A stretch of DNA of 64,000 nt from Salinimicrobium xinjiangense DSM 19287 (GTDB lineage Bacteria; Bacteroidota; Bacteroidia; Flavobacteriales; Flavobacteriaceae). The notes beneath the pieces were generated by a model. It saw only the letters and a list, made by a program, of their open reading frames with translations, had not been told where the DNA came from and did not search any database. Shown here one piece after another: positions 63,541 through 64,000 of this stretch (positions are counted from its first letter, which is position 1; every line of letters begins with the position of its first letter). The stretch lies in the NCBI RefSeq assembly GCF_000423585.1, contig NZ_AUIG01000001.1:248001-312000 (forward strand). Reading direction: 5' to 3'. A program made the translations under genes and the position numbers.

Positions 63541-64000
63541 TTAGAACCGGTATCCTAAATAAACAGAAGGCAGAAGTACAATATCCGGGGAATATTTATC
63601 AAATAGATTTCTTCCAATTCCAAAGGAAACATCTATGAGAAAACCCTGTTTTGCAACAAATTTTCCACCCACACCAACTCCAAAAGCTAGATCTGTATAT
63701 TCCATATCCACTTCTCTTGGTCCAATTTCTCCTGTTTCGGGATCGGTTAAATTGATATCATTTTCATGGGTTCCATTTGAGAACATTCCGAAGAGGGTGG
63801 CATAATATCCACGTGCTACAGTTTCATCATCAAGAAAATATTTGAAGTTTCCTGTTATGGAAAAATCTTTAGCGTACACTTTAGACAGGTCTCCATCTTC
63901 ACCTTCATTTTTATTAAAAACCTTGGAAAATAACTGTACCCCGACGGAACTATGATCTGTAAGTACTCTTTCATAGGCAACATCCAGAGCTCCGAAGATC
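63541..64000 (-). CDS. Outer-membrane beta-barrel protein, 5'-truncated by the window edge
   Basis: The reading frame stays open to the right edge (64000), so the N-terminus is outside the window. The visible 152 residues have alternating strands (GVGGKFVAKQGFLIDVSFGIG, VLLPSVYLGYRF) and end in Phe, the barrel insertion signal. An acidic loop (PETGEIGPREVDMEYTD) would be extracellular. The internal GTG at 63879 is not the true start. The family is not clear; DUF3575-like or generic porin-like barrels are possible. Its stop abuts the convergent ung gene, with no terminator in between. Confidence 0.7.
   Translation of the reverse strand, partial: IFGALDVAYERVLTDHSSVGVQLFSKVFNKNEGEDGDLSKVYAKDFSITGNFKYFLDDETVARGYYATLFGMFSNGTHENDINLTDPETGEIGPREVDMEYTDLAFGVGVGGKFVAKQGFLIDVSFGIGRNLFDKYSPDIVLLPSVYLGYRF

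Overview
The window looks like a chromosomal segment of a member of the Bacteroidetes, most likely the family Flavobacteriaceae (inference). The signs are moderate-to-low GC, A-rich leaders with no Shine-Dalgarno, many -7 boxes of the form TAnnTTTG close to start codons, lipoproteins with an acidic residue soon after the lipid cysteine, and family members typical of the phylum: BshA, a TamB/LptD envelope set, an Smr-less MutS2, a GH3/beta-lactamase fusion and a QEGLA-family protein. No ribosomal RNA genes, CRISPR array, prophage or plasmid functions were seen.

Region 1 (1-23.4 kb) is a surface-polysaccharide locus. It opens with a truncated polymerase-like membrane protein, a polysaccharide deacetylase, AsnB and four glycosyltransferases, two on each strand, plus a NeuD-like acyltransferase. 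Next come two adjacent lipoproteins sharing an unusual approximately 92-residue Cys-containing repeat, then a further family-4 glycosyltransferase. A collinear operon follows: sugar-phosphate transferase, PglD-like acetyltransferase, DegT aminotransferase, CapD/WbpM-type dehydratase, Wza-like export lipoprotein and Wzc-like tyrosine kinase. Together these could make a UDP-acetamido sugar, load it on undecaprenyl phosphate, extend it and export the polymer. A PHP-type tyrosine phosphatase and a Wzi-like outer-membrane protein complete the set. No Wzx flippase is visible, so it presumably lies upstream.

Region 2 (23.4-32.8 kb) is mostly housekeeping: an AarF/UbiB-type kinase, tRNA-Ser(GCU), tRNA-Pro(UGG) with a broken tRNA-Pro remnant before it and a 143-bp tandem hairpin repeat after it, then a glycosyltransferase and a leftward operon of RNA/tRNA modification genes (SAM methyltransferase, TrmH-like, RsmE, TsaD) with an AI-2E-type permease and a DUF4159 protein.

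Region 3 (32.8-56.7 kb) is envelope and metabolism: TamB, RidA, LptD-like protein, N-acetylmuramoyl-L-alanine amidase, Mce/MlaD protein, a two-gene Fe-S module, two small conserved proteins of unknown function, a GH3/serine-hydrolase fusion with BshA, a small beta-barrel protein, a large FAD/Fe-S dehydrogenase, AroC and a dicarboxylate symporter.

Region 4 (56.7-58.75 kb) is the most striking non-coding structure. A REP-associated tyrosine transposase (RAYT) gene is embedded in an array of about seven units of about 237 bp, three upstream and four downstream, each carrying up to six palindromes. A related palindrome cluster without a transposase lies at 20.4-21.1 kb.

Region 5 (58.8-64 kb) holds a QEGLA-family protein with altered metal-ligand motifs, a DCC-family thiol oxidoreductase, MutS2, uracil-DNA glycosylase and a truncated outer-membrane protein. 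Repeats invade much of the intergenic space, and one repeat-like palindrome pair appears to lie in frame inside the DegT aminotransferase gene.
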